A stretch of DNA of 64,000 bases, from positions 1 to 64,000 of the forward strand of contig CAZETK010000004.1 in assembly GCA_964515195.1 (NCBI GenBank), read 5' to 3'. This DNA is from Ga0074139 sp964515195 (GTDB taxonomy: Bacteria > Bdellovibrionota > Bdellovibrionia > Bdellovibrionales > Bdellovibrionaceae). Below the pieces are notes generated by a model. The model was not told the DNA's origin and searched no databases. It worked only from the letters and a program-made list of their open reading frames with translations. Of the stretch, positions 15,265 to 25,400 are shown piece by piece (position 1 is the first letter of the stretch; the number at the start of each line of letters is the position of its first letter). Made by a program: the position numbers and the translations under genes.

Positions 15265-16371
15265 TTACGTCACCTCAATCCAAGTATGCATGCCGCCCAT
15301 TTCATGGGCAGCGTGGCTCACTCCACCGCCGGGAATTGGATTTCGATGCATGTCGTTCATCGTGTGGTGCATGAAGTGACAATGGAGAAGCCACTTGCCT
15401 TTCCTGCCCGCCGTGAAGTCCATGACGCGAACTTCGGCGCTGCTGATATCGGTTGTGTTAGCTAAAATCTGCTGATGTGGGGGCAAGAAACCAGCTCCCC
15501 AATCACTGATCCGGAAACTATGGCCGTGTAAATGAATAGGATGAGTGAGCATACTTAGATTTGCTACACGTATGCGAACCCGCTCTCCGGACTTCGCCCG
15601 CATTGGGATGATATCTGGCGCAGGTTTTCCATTCATGGTGAAGTAGTTGAACTCCGTCATTTCCATGGTATCGGGGATCGGGCTTCCTGGGTGGATCATC
15701 CAAGTTTGCAGGAAATAGGCGTAGTCGCGATCGACAGTCTGGTGAGGCTGAGGGTTTCGGGGATGAATGATGAAAAATCCGCTCATACCAAGCCCTACTT
15801 GTTTGGCTCCCATGAAATGAGGATGATAAAAATAGGTTCCATGCTGTTCTAACGTGAATTCATAGACGAATGATTGGCCCGGCTGAATCGGCTCTTGCGA
15901 AAATCCCGTAACGCCATCCATTTCAATGGGAACATGAAGGCCGTGCCAGTGCACCGTAGTTGGCTCTGGCAATTGGTTTTCCACGATGATTCGGACATGA
16001 TCCCCTTCGACCGCTTCAATCGTTGGGCCGATGATTGATCCATTATATCCCCAGCCGTTGATGGGGCGCCTTTTCATCCCGTGGGGATCGCTCATGTCCT
16101 GGAAGAAAGTTGTAACGGGCTGTGCGGTAAGTCTAAACACCTTTGTATTGCCGTCCATTTCATACGGCAGGGTCGAGATGCCAGGAGTAACTACCGGCAA
16201 GTAGCCCGAAGAGGCTCGGGTTTCGTAGTTTGACAAATTGTTCTCCATTAGACCAAGGGCCGATGCTGCAACAGACGATTTGGCTCTGGCCACTGACGAC
16301 GCGAAGATCGGAAGAGATGCCAAACCAAGTGCCGATAAAAACGAACGACGATCGAGATTTAGTTTAATCAT
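15265..16371 (-). CDS. Tat-exported multicopper oxidase (CopA/CueO-like)
   Basis: A 368-aa periplasmic oxidase that detoxifies Cu(I) by oxidation to Cu(II), coupled to oxygen reduction. The N-terminus has a twin-arginine signal (DRRSFLSALG). Four copper-ligand blocks are visible in order: HWHGLH near residue 142, HGTYFYHPHFMG near 196, HPIHLHGHSF near 277 and HCHFMHHTMNDMH near 330. These supply the type 1 and trinuclear sites. It lacks the long Met-rich insert of larger CopA proteins. It overlaps the preceding secreted-protein gene by 4 bases. Confidence 0.9.
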   Translation of the reverse strand: MIKLNLDRRSFLSALGLASLPIFASSVARAKSSVAASALGLMENNLSNYETRASSGYLPVVTPGISTLPYEMDGNTKVFRLTAQPVTTFFQDMSDPHGMKRRPINGWGYNGSIIGPTIEAVEGDHVRIIVENQLPEPTTVHWHGLHVPIEMDGVTGFSQEPIQPGQSFVYEFTLEQHGTYFYHPHFMGAKQVGLGMSGFFIIHPRNPQPHQTVDRDYAYFLQTWMIHPGSPIPDTMEMTEFNYFTMNGKPAPDIIPMRAKSGERVRIRVANLSMLTHPIHLHGHSFRISDWGAGFLPPHQQILANTTDISSAEVRVMDFTAGRKGKWLLHCHFMHHTMNDMHRNPIPGGGVSHAAHEMGGMHTWIEVT

Positions 16372-17612
16372 TTTGTCACCTCCCGTTCAAAGCGTTCATA
16401 AATATAAGAGTTAGCCACAACGCCAAATATCGGGCTCGGAGGAAAGAAGAGATGTGCGGCGTCAGTATCGATGTATCCACTACCGGATGTGGAAGCATCG
16501 TCTTTTGAAATCAGCCAACCGATTCTTCCTGTATAAGGATCAAATGTACCCTTTTCAATATCGCGAATCGGAGTGGTTCCCACCGCGGCCTGGTAAGAGC
16601 CAGAAAATCGAATCAAATGATCCGTTAGATAGTTTGGCTGCGCTGGAAAAATAAATCGAATCCACTGGGAGATCTGGCTGCGCGGGATAGTTCGTTTGAA
16701 TTCTCCTGCAAACGAGGGAAGCACTTTAGCTTCTTTAGGAAGAGCCGGTAGCGCCCCCTTAACAAGCTGAACTGTTCCGACTTTTCCAAACTCGTGGGAA
16801 TACCATACTCCTCGCACATAACCCTTTTTCCACTCGACTATCGAAAAGAACGAGTCCGCGTCGGGACCAGAAAGTGTAAACCCTGGACGAATATAAAATG
16901 AGCGTGGCTCATACCTCTGTGTAACAATGGATTCTGATCCGGCACCGCCCAAATATATGGATGCCGTCGAACTAATCATCATCTGGTTGGGATTATGAGG
17001 ATTGTCCGTTGAAGAATAGGGGAAGACATCGAGCCGAACGGGAAAGTAGACATCGGTTGTCTCATTATGAACGTATCCAAAGAATGATCCTCTTAGGGCT
17101 GTCGAAAGGGCTTCGTTGAGAGGAGGTGCCGGAGGCGGCAAATCTTGATTCTGCTCTTCCGTAGGAAATAGGTTATATCGTCTCGTGAAAAACCGAGCCT
17201 CTTGGGCGACGTCTTGCTTCTTTGTAAATTTGCAAGTGAGTAACTCACGGAAAGTGCGAATGCGGCAGGTAATCTCACCAGACTTAACCCGGCACTCTTC
17301 CGATGACTGCTCTCCCTGTAGATTCAGTTTTCCAAGGTAGAAGTTATAAGATCCTCTCTTAAAATGGAACTTCGTACACCAGCGATCGGATGGTAGGTCG
17401 CCACAGAAACTGTCATTTTTAAATGCAAGCCTCGCAGTAATTCCATAGTGGCGCTCAAGACCACTGCCTCTGGATTCGGACTCATTGGCCTGAAGACCAC
17501 GAACCGTCTGAACCTGTAGAGCTGCTCCGTTTCCATTGCAATCGCCTTCATATTGGCCGTCTAAAAGCGGAATAAATGGGGAAGCATTAACTTCAGGTTG
17601 AATTGACGGCAC
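16368..17612 (-). CDS. Downstream part of a split secreted protein (415 aa frame)
   Basis: The open frame starts nominally at GTG 17612, but the reading frame continues upstream for 23 more codons to an in-frame TGA (17682-17684), beyond which the same frame encodes the signal-peptide-bearing protein at 17682-18101. Parts of the two halves resemble each other (a G-Y-x-G...PV strand pattern ending in G-x-V), so they were probably one repetitive beta-rich protein of about 554 residues plus stop. The frame contains several Cys in the first third (GDCNG, SFCGDL, RWCTKF, EECRVK, ITCRI). An AGGA five bases before the GTG could allow restart. Function unknown; it is co-transcribed with the multicopper oxidase. 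Confidence 0.6.
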   Translation of the reverse strand: MPSIQPEVNASPFIPLLDGQYEGDCNGNGAALQVQTVRGLQANESESRGSGLERHYGITARLAFKNDSFCGDLPSDRWCTKFHFKRGSYNFYLGKLNLQGEQSSEECRVKSGEITCRIRTFRELLTCKFTKKQDVAQEARFFTRRYNLFPTEEQNQDLPPPAPPLNEALSTALRGSFFGYVHNETTDVYFPVRLDVFPYSSTDNPHNPNQMMISSTASIYLGGAGSESIVTQRYEPRSFYIRPGFTLSGPDADSFFSIVEWKKGYVRGVWYSHEFGKVGTVQLVKGALPALPKEAKVLPSFAGEFKRTIPRSQISQWIRFIFPAQPNYLTDHLIRFSGSYQAAVGTTPIRDIEKGTFDPYTGRIGWLISKDDASTSGSGYIDTDAAHLFFPPSPIFGVVANSYIYERFEREVTK

Positions 17613-17681
17613 GGAGTCCTCATCGTCTCCCGGCTCATCCGACTCTTCAAGGAGTTCGACCGTGCCCGTTGTTGCAGAAGT

Positions 17682-18101
17682 TCAGACAAACACTTGGCCA
17701 ACAATTTTTGCTCGCCCACCTTGCTGATAGATCTTTGTGGTCATGAGAAGGTCACGATCACGCTCATCAAACGTGAGATTTCCATTATCAAAATCATACT
17801 TCAGGTCTTTGAATGTCTCCGTGATGTACTCATGACTATTGTAACCACCAAGACCCAGGCGGACGCTTGCAACGAGACGCGGGAAATTCCTTAAATCGTC
17901 CGGTGATTCAAGAAAAAACTCTGCTAAGACGGCGATTTTCTCATTTCGCCCATCAAGCGCAATCCATCCGACGTAGCGGCCTGGTTTTAATTCTCCGCGA
18001 CTATTGCCAGTTCCTTCATGATTGTGGGGCGGCTGAGCAATGGCTAGAGTCGATATGGCAAACGCCAAGTATAATCCAAGCAGTCGAATCATTCTTTCCA
18101 T
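17682..18101 (-). CDS. Upstream part of the split secreted protein, with signal peptide
   Basis: Start at ATG 18101 with GGGGGTCTTT upstream; about 139 aa. A signal peptide (MERMIRLLGLYLAFAISTLAIA) is followed by one beta-rich unit (GRYVGWIALDGRNEKIAVLA ... GRAKIVGQVFV) and then TGA at 17682. The frame stays open past this stop into 16368-17612. Either the gene has been broken by a nonsense mutation, or the short form is made as such. The unit resembles a segment of the downstream half. It is the first gene after the csoR gene in the leftward copper operon. Confidence 0.6.
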   Translation of the reverse strand: MERMIRLLGLYLAFAISTLAIAQPPHNHEGTGNSRGELKPGRYVGWIALDGRNEKIAVLAEFFLESPDDLRNFPRLVASVRLGLGGYNSHEYITETFKDLKYDFDNGNLTFDERDRDLLMTTKIYQQGGRAKIVGQVFV

Positions 18102-18125
18102 AAAGACCCCCAAAAACGGCTTTCT

Positions 18126-18413
18126 TCAAAAACGTCTCACTAAATCGACGAGTTCCTCAACCTTGGCCATTGCCTTAGTGTGACTATTGGACGCCATGGC
18201 ATCTGAAACGCAATGTGTGAGATGGGATTCAAGAACAGCGATCTCAATACTTTTTAATGCCGAAGCTGCGGCCCTAGTCTGCGTTAAAATATCGGCACAA
18301 TAGCGGCGATCCTCTATCATCCTCTTAACGCCTTCAAGTTGCCCGATGACTCGGTTCAGTTTCTTGATGTGCTGCGTGTAGCAGGGATGATTTTGAACGG
18401 ATTTTTTTGTCAT
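18126..18413 (-). CDS. csoR: CsoR-family copper-sensing repressor
   Basis: Start at ATG 18413 (AAGGA nine bases upstream); about 95 aa. CsoR binds DNA as a helical tetramer and releases it on binding Cu(I). The core KKLNRVIGQLEGVKRMIEDR is the family signature. The Cys-His-Cys ligand set is present: Cys in RRYCADIL, His in LESHLTHC and Cys in HCVSDA. This set is that of copper sensors rather than of nickel or formaldehyde sensors. The upstream region carries two good operators (18477-18493 and 18545-18561). It is divergent from the small periplasmic gene at 18649. Confidence 0.9.
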   Translation of the reverse strand: MTKKSVQNHPCYTQHIKKLNRVIGQLEGVKRMIEDRRYCADILTQTRAAASALKSIEIAVLESHLTHCVSDAMASNSHTKAMAKVEELVDLVRRF

Positions 18414-18476
18414 TAAACTCATTCCTTTGGTTAAATCCGGCGTGAACGTAGCGTTTTTTGGGGAGTTTGTCCAGAT

Positions 18477-18493
18477 ATACCCATAGGGGGTAT
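18477..18493. promoter_or_regulatory. CsoR-type operator 1
   Basis: ATACCCATAGGGGGTAT, a pseudo-palindrome with the ATACCC...GGGTAT half-sites and central G tract known from CsoR targets. It lies 64 bp upstream of the csoR start, so copper-responsive autoregulation is likely. Confidence 0.7.
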
Positions 18494-18544
18494 TCTTAAC
18501 GCGATTGCTATTGCGATTATGGGCAGCTCCAGGCCTCACTCAAC

Positions 18545-18561
18545 ATACCCCACACGGGTAT
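18545..18561. promoter_or_regulatory. CsoR-type operator 2, with a candidate promoter
   Basis: ATACCCCACACGGGTAT, a perfect inverted repeat ATACCC-N5-GGGTAT. A TTGACT (-35 like, 18563-18568) directly follows, with GATAGT 15 bases further as a poor -10. It would control the rightward copper genes starting at 18649. Confidence 0.7.
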
Positions 18562-18648
18562 ATTGACTTTCCGGTCCATGAGCGATAGTTAAATTAAGGT
18601 TTTATAGAAATCTAGCTCAATTGAGCTTCAACTTCGGGGGGCGTTCTT

Positions 18649-18936
18649 ATGAAAAAATATCTGTTCAGCTCGATTCTTGGTCTTTCTCTGTTAGCGTTCG
18701 GCACCTCTGCTATGGCTGCATTTTCGATCGACGAGTTGCAGGCGGCGGCTGCCTCCGCTCTTGACGATTTTAAGCAGAATAATCCAAGCCATATTCCCCA
18801 TTTTACAGGTTACAAGGCTTGGAATTCAGGGGAAGACTCAAAGGTAAAAATCTATGTATCCCATGACGGCATGAATATGGAGTTTAACTATCTTTGCATG
18901 AAACACGATACTTCGATTGCTTGTCACGCGCAGTAG
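18649..18936 (+). CDS. Small exported protein, first gene under CsoR operator 2
   Basis: A 95-aa protein with a signal peptide (FSSILGLSLLAFGTSAMA) and a mature part of about 70 residues ending in LCMKHDTSIACHAQ. Two cysteines, two histidines and several methionines near the C-terminus could bind copper. No family recognised. Its position directly behind a CsoR operator suggests copper induction and a periplasmic copper role. Confidence 0.65.
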   Translation: MKKYLFSSILGLSLLAFGTSAMAAFSIDELQAAAASALDDFKQNNPSHIPHFTGYKAWNSGEDSKVKIYVSHDGMNMEFNYLCMKHDTSIACHAQ

Positions 18937-18973
18937 AGGCCACCTGTATTAGGGACGACTTAGGGGAACTAAA

Positions 18974-19333
18974 ATGAGGCTTTTCTTTTCAGCTTTTCCG
19001 TTGATTATCATAATTTCCACCTGTGCGGCCTTTGCGTCGGCAAGTGGAACCGCAAAGGAGATTGAAAAGAACATTCCACCGGGAAAAGTTCACGAAGAGT
19101 GCATGGAGCTTGGTGCCCCAAGGAAGCTCAACTATTCGTTCAAATCTAAAAGTCCCCTGAACTTCAATATCCATTACCATGCGGGCAAAGACGTTTTCTA
19201 TCCGGTCAAGCGAGATGAAGTGGCGGGCATTCGGGAAGAATTTAGACCAACCAGTAAGCAGGAGTACTGCCTGATGTGGTCAAATTCCGAAAAAGTGCCG
19301 GTCCATTTGTCCTACACATATACGGTGGAGTAG
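18974..19333 (+). CDS. Small periplasmic protein of the copper cluster
   Basis: A 119-aa protein with a signal peptide (FFSAFPLIIIISTCAAFASA). The mature part reads GKVHEECMEL, then a beta-rich domain (LNYSFKSKSPLNFNIHYHAG and EYCLMWSNSEKVPVHLSYTY). I have seen similar HYHxGKDVxYPVK proteins beside cytochromes and metal genes but know no assigned function. One Cys in each half could form a disulfide. It follows the 18649 gene by 37 bases, so both are likely one transcript. Confidence 0.6.
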   Translation: MRLFFSAFPLIIIISTCAAFASASGTAKEIEKNIPPGKVHEECMELGAPRKLNYSFKSKSPLNFNIHYHAGKDVFYPVKRDEVAGIREEFRPTSKQEYCLMWSNSEKVPVHLSYTYTVE

Positions 19334-19455
19334 TTTTTCCCCTCTTGGAGGACGCTTACGGATTAAAAGATTTTTTACAAGGCTGTCACAGCATTGAGGC
19401 TTGCTTCGTAATAATTCATGCGGAGCAGGCCTTTCGCTTTTAGAAAGAAGGAGTG

Positions 19456-19953
19456 ATGAAATCTAGTCAAAAATTCGCCTTACTCGTTTTGTTTTTCTTC
19501 ATTTTCTCTTCTACGACCTTTGCCCACAAGAACCATCACGCCACTCAAACGACGCAGGTGCCAGCGAAGCGCCCGAATGATCAACTCTCGCAGATCAATG
19601 AGCTTTACAAAGACAAAGTAAAGCCAATTTTTCAAAAGAAGTGCTTCGACTGCCACAGTCAGAACACACAATACCCTTGGTACTACAAAATTCCCGGCGC
19701 CAGACAGCTTATTGATGGTGATATCGAGGAGGCTAAACAGCACTTGGATTTTTCAAATGACTTCCCTTTTGGGGGGCATGGGGTTCCATCCGAAGACCTA
19801 GAGGCGATCGGCGATGTCGCCAAGGAAAATTCCATGCCGCCATTTCGCTATTGGATTTTGCACCGGGAATCCAGCCTAACAAACGAAGAAAGACGAATCA
19901 TTTTGGAATGGGTGGACAAGTCTCAGACTTTCCTTAAAGAGAAAAATAAATGA
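19456..19953 (+). CDS. Exported haem-binding-domain protein (CxxCH)
   Basis: About 165 aa; ATG 19456 is preceded closely by AAGGAG (GTG 19453 is an alternative). A signal peptide (FALLVLFFFIFSSTTFA) and a His-rich linker (HKNHHA) lead to a single CFDCHS haem c-type motif near residue 63, followed by YPWYYKIP, as in the 'haem-binding domain' family. The SMPPFRYWILHRES stretch and ILEWVD helix also fit. It probably carries one covalent haem in the periplasm and may shuttle electrons or protect against copper. Confidence 0.75.
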   Translation: MKSSQKFALLVLFFFIFSSTTFAHKNHHATQTTQVPAKRPNDQLSQINELYKDKVKPIFQKKCFDCHSQNTQYPWYYKIPGARQLIDGDIEEAKQHLDFSNDFPFGGHGVPSEDLEAIGDVAKENSMPPFRYWILHRESSLTNEERRIILEWVDKSQTFLKEKNK

Positions 19954-20029
19954 CCTGTCACAAACCTTCAATTCGATTCGTATTGGTATTTGAAGACACC
20001 CTCAGGGACTTCAGGCAGGAATCGCTACT

Positions 20030-21292
20030 ATGAAAATACCTTTAATAGGCTTTTTTTTATTTACCACCACGGCATTTGCCGCTTTCGCCGATCCGTTAAC
20101 TCCTTTGGATGTTCTAAAAAACGTGTATGCAAACAATCCTGAACTCGCAAGTTCTCAAGCCCGCGCCAAGGCCGAAGACGCAGCCATCTCCTCAAAATAC
20201 TCTCTGAGTAACCCCCGAGTTGGTCTCATGCGTGAAACCAACATGACTGCCGAGCAAAGAGCCATGGGCGACATGCAATCATGGACACTGTCCCAGGAGA
20301 TCATGTTCCCTACAAAATATTTTTCCATGGGTTCCATGCAAAGCTCAAAGGCTGAGGCCGTAAAAGAGGAGTTTCTCGATAAAAAACTGGAAATCAGACA
20401 AAAAGCTCTTTCTCTTTATTATGACTACTATTCCGCTAAGAAAATTTCCTCTCTGCTCGAAGCGCAGCGGGAAACGCTTCGTGAAATTGCGAGAATTGTC
20501 GAATCGAGGCGTGCCACTGGAGCCGTACCTCAGCAAGACGAAATGAAGGCTCATGTGGAGCAGACAAAAATAGAGAACGAAATCCTTTTGCAGTCGCAAG
20601 AGCTTGTGGCCCAACGCTCTTCCCTCAACGCACTTCTCAATCGTGACCCCGAAAGCGAGCTGGATCTACCGAAAGATGATTTAAAGACACCTAGAATCAC
20701 TATTTCTATCGATAAAATCAAAGAACTCGCTCTGCAAAATTCCAAGATGATCTCAGCACAGAAGGCTTGGCTTTCAGAGGCGGAAACGAATAGAAGCCTC
20801 GCAAAGCAAAGCTATCTTCCGGACTTCATGCTGAACTATCGAAAGCCTTTTGGTGCCAATGCTCCGGATAATGCCTATTCATTCGGCGTGGAAATGACAA
20901 TTCCGCTTTGGTTTTTTTCAAAGCAAACCAGCGAAGTCTCCCAGGCTTCCGCAAAGGCAATGGAAGTCGAAAAACGCCTGGAGCTAACAAAGCGCCAGGT
21001 GGAATCGGATACGAGAAATTTAGGCACGAAAGCGGAAACCCTCGCCAAACTTTTAAAGATTTATGAAACGGCATTGATCCCTCAATCCACGAGTGCATTG
21101 AATTCGTCACGAGCCGCATACAGTGCCGGACGCGTGGGGTTTCAGGAGCTTTTGGATGCCGAACGCTCCCTATATTCCGTTCGGATTGATTACTACAGGA
21201 ATCTAGCTCGTTTTGTGGATGCACTGACGGCTTTAGAGAGAACCGTTGGTGCTTCGATAAGCGATCTTCCGGTGGAAGGGGATAAACTATGA
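20030..21292 (+). CDS. cusC: CusC-like outer-membrane channel (TolC family)
   Basis: A 420-aa outer-membrane efflux protein with a signal peptide (MKIPLIGFFLFTTTAFAAFA). It shows two OEP repeats of long helices (VLKNVYANNPELASSQARAK; ALQNSKMISAQKAWLSEAET) and the conserved YSAGRVGFQELLDAERSLYS near the C-terminus. It exports Cu(I)/Ag(I) with CusB and CusA. The gene overlaps cusB by 4 bases. The specificity is taken from the CusA partner. Confidence 0.85.
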   Translation: MKIPLIGFFLFTTTAFAAFADPLTPLDVLKNVYANNPELASSQARAKAEDAAISSKYSLSNPRVGLMRETNMTAEQRAMGDMQSWTLSQEIMFPTKYFSMGSMQSSKAEAVKEEFLDKKLEIRQKALSLYYDYYSAKKISSLLEAQRETLREIARIVESRRATGAVPQQDEMKAHVEQTKIENEILLQSQELVAQRSSLNALLNRDPESELDLPKDDLKTPRITISIDKIKELALQNSKMISAQKAWLSEAETNRSLAKQSYLPDFMLNYRKPFGANAPDNAYSFGVEMTIPLWFFSKQTSEVSQASAKAMEVEKRLELTKRQVESDTRNLGTKAETLAKLLKIYETALIPQSTSALNSSRAAYSAGRVGFQELLDAERSLYSVRIDYYRNLARFVDALTALERTVGASISDLPVEGDKL

Positions 21293-22488
21293 AAAATAAT
21301 TTCAAGCTCATTTTTTCTGTAATTTTCATGACTGTTCTCGGCGCAGGGGTTTCTTCTTGTACGAAAAAAGAAAGCGCTGACAATAAGTCCGAGATTGTCC
21401 ACCAGCACGAAGGTCAAAAGGAAGTGTGGACCTGTCCCATGCACCCACAGGTCAGAAAGGATGGTCCTGGAAAATGTCCGATTTGCTCAATGGATTTGGT
21501 CAAGGTTGATGCCCTCGGTAGTAGTGCTACCGATCAGTCGCAGGCGCATGTTCCTGAGGGGCACGCCGCATTCACGCTTTCAAATAATCGCATTCAAATG
21601 ATTGGCGTGAAATATGGTGTCGTGGAAAAAAAAGCACTCTTTAAGTCAGTCGAGGCAGCAGGACGCGTGGCGTTCGATCCCGAACTTTATACGGCACAAA
21701 ATGAATATGTCGAGGCTATCAGGCAGTTGGAGCGAGTAAAAGACGCACCCATTGCCGATGTGAAACATTCGGCAGTCAGAATGGTTGAGTCCGCTAAACT
21801 TCGCCTGAAAATTTTAGGTCTCTCCGATCAGCAGATTACAAAACTTCGCTCTTCAGGCGGTGCGACCACTGGTTCAAATCTCCTTATCACGTCGCCGGGT
21901 GAAAATGTTTGGATCTATGCGGAAGTTTTTGAGATGGATCTCTCAAGCGTTGAGTCCGGTCAGCAGGTGAAAATTTCCGGCGGCGCGCTTGAGTCAAAAG
22001 AACTCTTTGGTAAAGTGGCTTCCGTTGATCGAGTCATTAACCCGACAACTAGAACCGCTAAAGTCCGTATTCTTGTTCCCAACGCTAAAGCCCTGCTTCG
22101 TCCGGAAGCATTTGTGAATGTTACCATTTTATCCCCACTTGGTGAGCAAGTCGTCGTCCCTTTTGATGCCGTGCTCGATTCGGGCAAAGAAGCCTGGGCA
22201 TTTGTGGTAAAAAACGACGGCCATTTTGAACCGCGGACCGTTGTTATCAAACACTATGCGGGTGACGAATTGGCAATAGGCTCAGGCCTTGAGCCTGGTG
22301 AGAAGATTGTTACCAGCGCCAATTTCCTTGTGGACTCAGAGTCTCGGCTAAAAGGTGTTCTTTCTTCCCAGGCAGGTGCCCAGGACCAGGGCGATGGGGC
22401 GAGTGAGAAGCCAAAAGTCCCCGAGTGTCCAAAGGGCCAAGAGTGGCATGAGCAAATGAAGCATTGTATGTCGAAAGTCGGCGGGTAG
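21289..22488 (+). CDS. cusB: CusB-like periplasmic adaptor with metal-binding domain
   Basis: A 399-aa membrane-fusion protein. A lipoprotein-like signal (FMTVLGAGVSSCTKK) is followed by a heavy-metal binding domain with WTCPMHP and GKCPICSMDL (residues 47-70), then the hairpin/lipoyl and beta-barrel domains (IGVKYGVVEKKALFKSVEAA; LLITSPGENVWIYAEVFEMD; VVVPFDAVLDSGKEAWAFVV). The N-terminal domain is typical for Cu/Ag adaptors. A short C-terminal tail with Cys (VPECPKGQEWHEQMKHCMSK) is an extra possible metal site. Confidence 0.9.
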   Translation: MKNNFKLIFSVIFMTVLGAGVSSCTKKESADNKSEIVHQHEGQKEVWTCPMHPQVRKDGPGKCPICSMDLVKVDALGSSATDQSQAHVPEGHAAFTLSNNRIQMIGVKYGVVEKKALFKSVEAAGRVAFDPELYTAQNEYVEAIRQLERVKDAPIADVKHSAVRMVESAKLRLKILGLSDQQITKLRSSGGATTGSNLLITSPGENVWIYAEVFEMDLSSVESGQQVKISGGALESKELFGKVASVDRVINPTTRTAKVRILVPNAKALLRPEAFVNVTILSPLGEQVVVPFDAVLDSGKEAWAFVVKNDGHFEPRTVVIKHYAGDELAIGSGLEPGEKIVTSANFLVDSESRLKGVLSSQAGAQDQGDGASEKPKVPECPKGQEWHEQMKHCMSKVGG

Positions 22489-22492
22489 TTCT

Positions 22493-25400
22493 ATGATTGA
22501 GAAAATTATAGAGTTCTCTGCCAGGAATAGATACTTCGTTTTCATGCTCACGGCGGTGGCATCCGTCGCCGCATGGTTTTCCCTGCAAGCAATCCCCGTT
22601 GACGCCATTCCCGATCTTTCTGAAACCCAGGTTATTATTTATTCAAAGTGGGACAGGTCGCCGGACATTATCGAGGATCAGGTCACCTATCCGATTATCA
22701 GCGCCATGCTCGGTGCTCCGAAGGTCAAAGACATCCGTGGATTTTCCGACTTTGGCTTTTCTTATGTTTACGTGATCTTTGAAGATGGCACTGATCCCTA
22801 TTGGGCTAGATCGCGAACACTTGAATATTTGTCGAAAATCACGCCCCAGCTCCCCCAAGGAGTGAACACTGAGCTTGGCCCTGACGCTACTGGAGTCGGC
22901 TGGATTTTTCAGTACGCGCTTGTCGATAAGACGGGAAAGCGTTCGCTTGCTGACCTGCGCTCTTACCAGGATTGGTTCTTGCGCTATGTTCTGCAAACGG
23001 TGCCTGGCGTGGCTGAGGTTCCCGCCATAGGAGGCTTTCAAAAACAATATCAAGTGAAGGTGAATCCGAATGCACTCCTAGCCTACAATATCCCTCTCGC
23101 AAAAGTTACCGAGGCGATTAAATCCGGAAACAATGATGTTGGAGCCCGACTTCTTGAGGTTTCCGGCACCGAGTACATGATTCGTGGCCGAGGTTATATC
23201 AAGAACCGGCAAGACATCGGAAATATCGTTGTCGGTTACGAGGGCGGAACTCCGATTTATGTGAAAAACGTAGCTAAGGTCACAGTCGGGCCGGATATCC
23301 GCCGTGGGATTGCCGATCTTGACGGTCAGGGTGATGCCGTCGGTGGAATCGTGGTTATGCGTTACGGCGAAAATGCCACCAAAGTCATTGATGCCGTTAA
23401 AAAGAAAATTGAAGACACTAAAGCATCCTTCCCCGAGGGACTCGACCTCGTTGTTACCTATGACAGATCCGACCTGATTCGTAGGGCGGTCAGTACCTTA
23501 ACTCACGAACTCATTATTGAAATGATTATCGTGAGCTTAGTGATTTTGATTTTCTTGATGCACATTCCAAGCGCCATGATTCCCATCATGACACTACCTT
23601 TGGCGGTACTCATTAGCTTTATTCCCATGCATCTCATGGGGATTTCATCCAACATTATGAGCCTTGGCGGCATCGCTATCGCAATTGGCGCCATGGTGGA
23701 TGCGGCTATTGTGGTTGTGGAAAATGCCCACAAACATATCGAAGAGTGGGAGAAGAGCGGGAAAAAGGAAGATGTCAAAGAAGTCGTGATTCAGGCCATT
23801 AAGGAGGTGGGTCCCGCGAGCTTCTACTCTCTCCTCGTAATTGCCGTGTCTTTTGTTCCGATTTTTGCTTTGGAAGCACAAGAAGGAAAGCTCTTTAAGC
23901 CCCTTGCTTATACAAAAAACCTTTCCATGATTGTCGCAGCGATTTTGAGTATCACCCTTGATCCGGCGCTAAGAGTCGCCTTTACGACTTTTTCCATTCG
24001 ACATTTTAAACCGGCATGGCTCTCGCGAATTAGGAATGCTGTGCTTGTCGGGAAAACCTATTCTGAGGAAGAGCATCCAATTAGTAGAGTTTTCTTTAAA
24101 TACTATGGCCCGATCGTTGATTGGGCCGTGGAAAAGCGCTGGAAGGTTGTCGCTGGCGCCGTTGTGCTCCTGCTTGCCACAGTGCCAGTATTTTTCAAAC
24201 TCGGCTCTGAGTTCATGCCGCCTCTTAACGAAGGCACCATTCTCTACATGCCCACCACGATGCCAGGAATTTCCGTAGCCTCTGCGCAGGATCTTCTACA
24301 AAGGCAAGATCAAATTTTAAAGTCTTTTCCAGAGGTGGAGCGAGTTTTTGGCAAAGCGGGAAGGGCTGATACCCCCACTGATCCGGCGCCATTTTCCATG
24401 ATGGAGACTACCGTAATTTTGAAGCCACAAACCGAGTGGCGGGAAATGGATCGCTGGTATTCATTTTTGCCAAGATTCATGCAGTGGCCGTTCACACTGA
24501 TTTGGCCAAGATTTATGAGTTGGGAAGAGTTAGTCGCCGAAATGGATTCCAAAACGAAATTTCCCGGCACAACGAATGCCTGGACTATGCCGATCCGTAA
24601 CCGTATCGACATGCTGACTACGGGGATTCGTACTCCCGTTGGTATTAAAGTATTAGGAGCCGATCTTAAGCAAGTCGAAAAGATCGGGATAGAGCTTGAA
24701 AAGATTCTACCGGAGGTTCAAGGAACCAGGAGCGTCTTTGCCGAGCGCATTGCTGGCGGATATTTTTTAGATTTCAAATTCAACCGGGAAAAGCTTGCGC
24801 GCTACGGAATCAGTATCGACCAGGCCCAAGAGGCTCTGATGGCCTCAGTTGGCGGCGATCCGATTACCAAAACTGTTGAAGGAAGAGAGCGCTACACTGT
24901 AAACGTTCGATACTCTAACGACTTTCGCTCCAATATTGATTCTCTTAAAAGAGTCTTGATCCCGACACCCCAGGGTGCACAGATTCCCATGGGCCAAGTG
25001 GCCGAAATCGCCATGGTGCAAGGGCCGGCAATGATTCGAAACGAAAACGGCCTGCTTTCAAGCTATGTCTACATCGACATCGCCGATCGAGATATCGGCA
25101 GCTATGTTCGTGATGCCAAAAAAATCGTAAATCAAAATCTAAAACTTCCGGGAGGTGTGGCTCTCTCCTGGAGCGGACAATACGAAAACATGATTCGCGT
25201 GAAGGAAAAGCTGAAAGTGATTGTTCCCATCACGCTGTTTATTATTATATTGCTTCTTTTTGCCAACACTCGCTCGTGGATTAAGACTTCGATTATTCTT
25301 TTGGCGGTTCCTTTTTCCGCCATTGGTGCCATTTGGTTCCTGTATCTTCTTGATTACAACATGAGTATTGCCGTTTGGGTGGGACTGATTGCCTTACTTG

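Noticed and set aside
17682..17684. TGA read as selenocysteine
   Set aside because: No downstream hairpin of SECIS type was recognised and the context is not a redox motif. A nonsense mutation or a restart is more likely.
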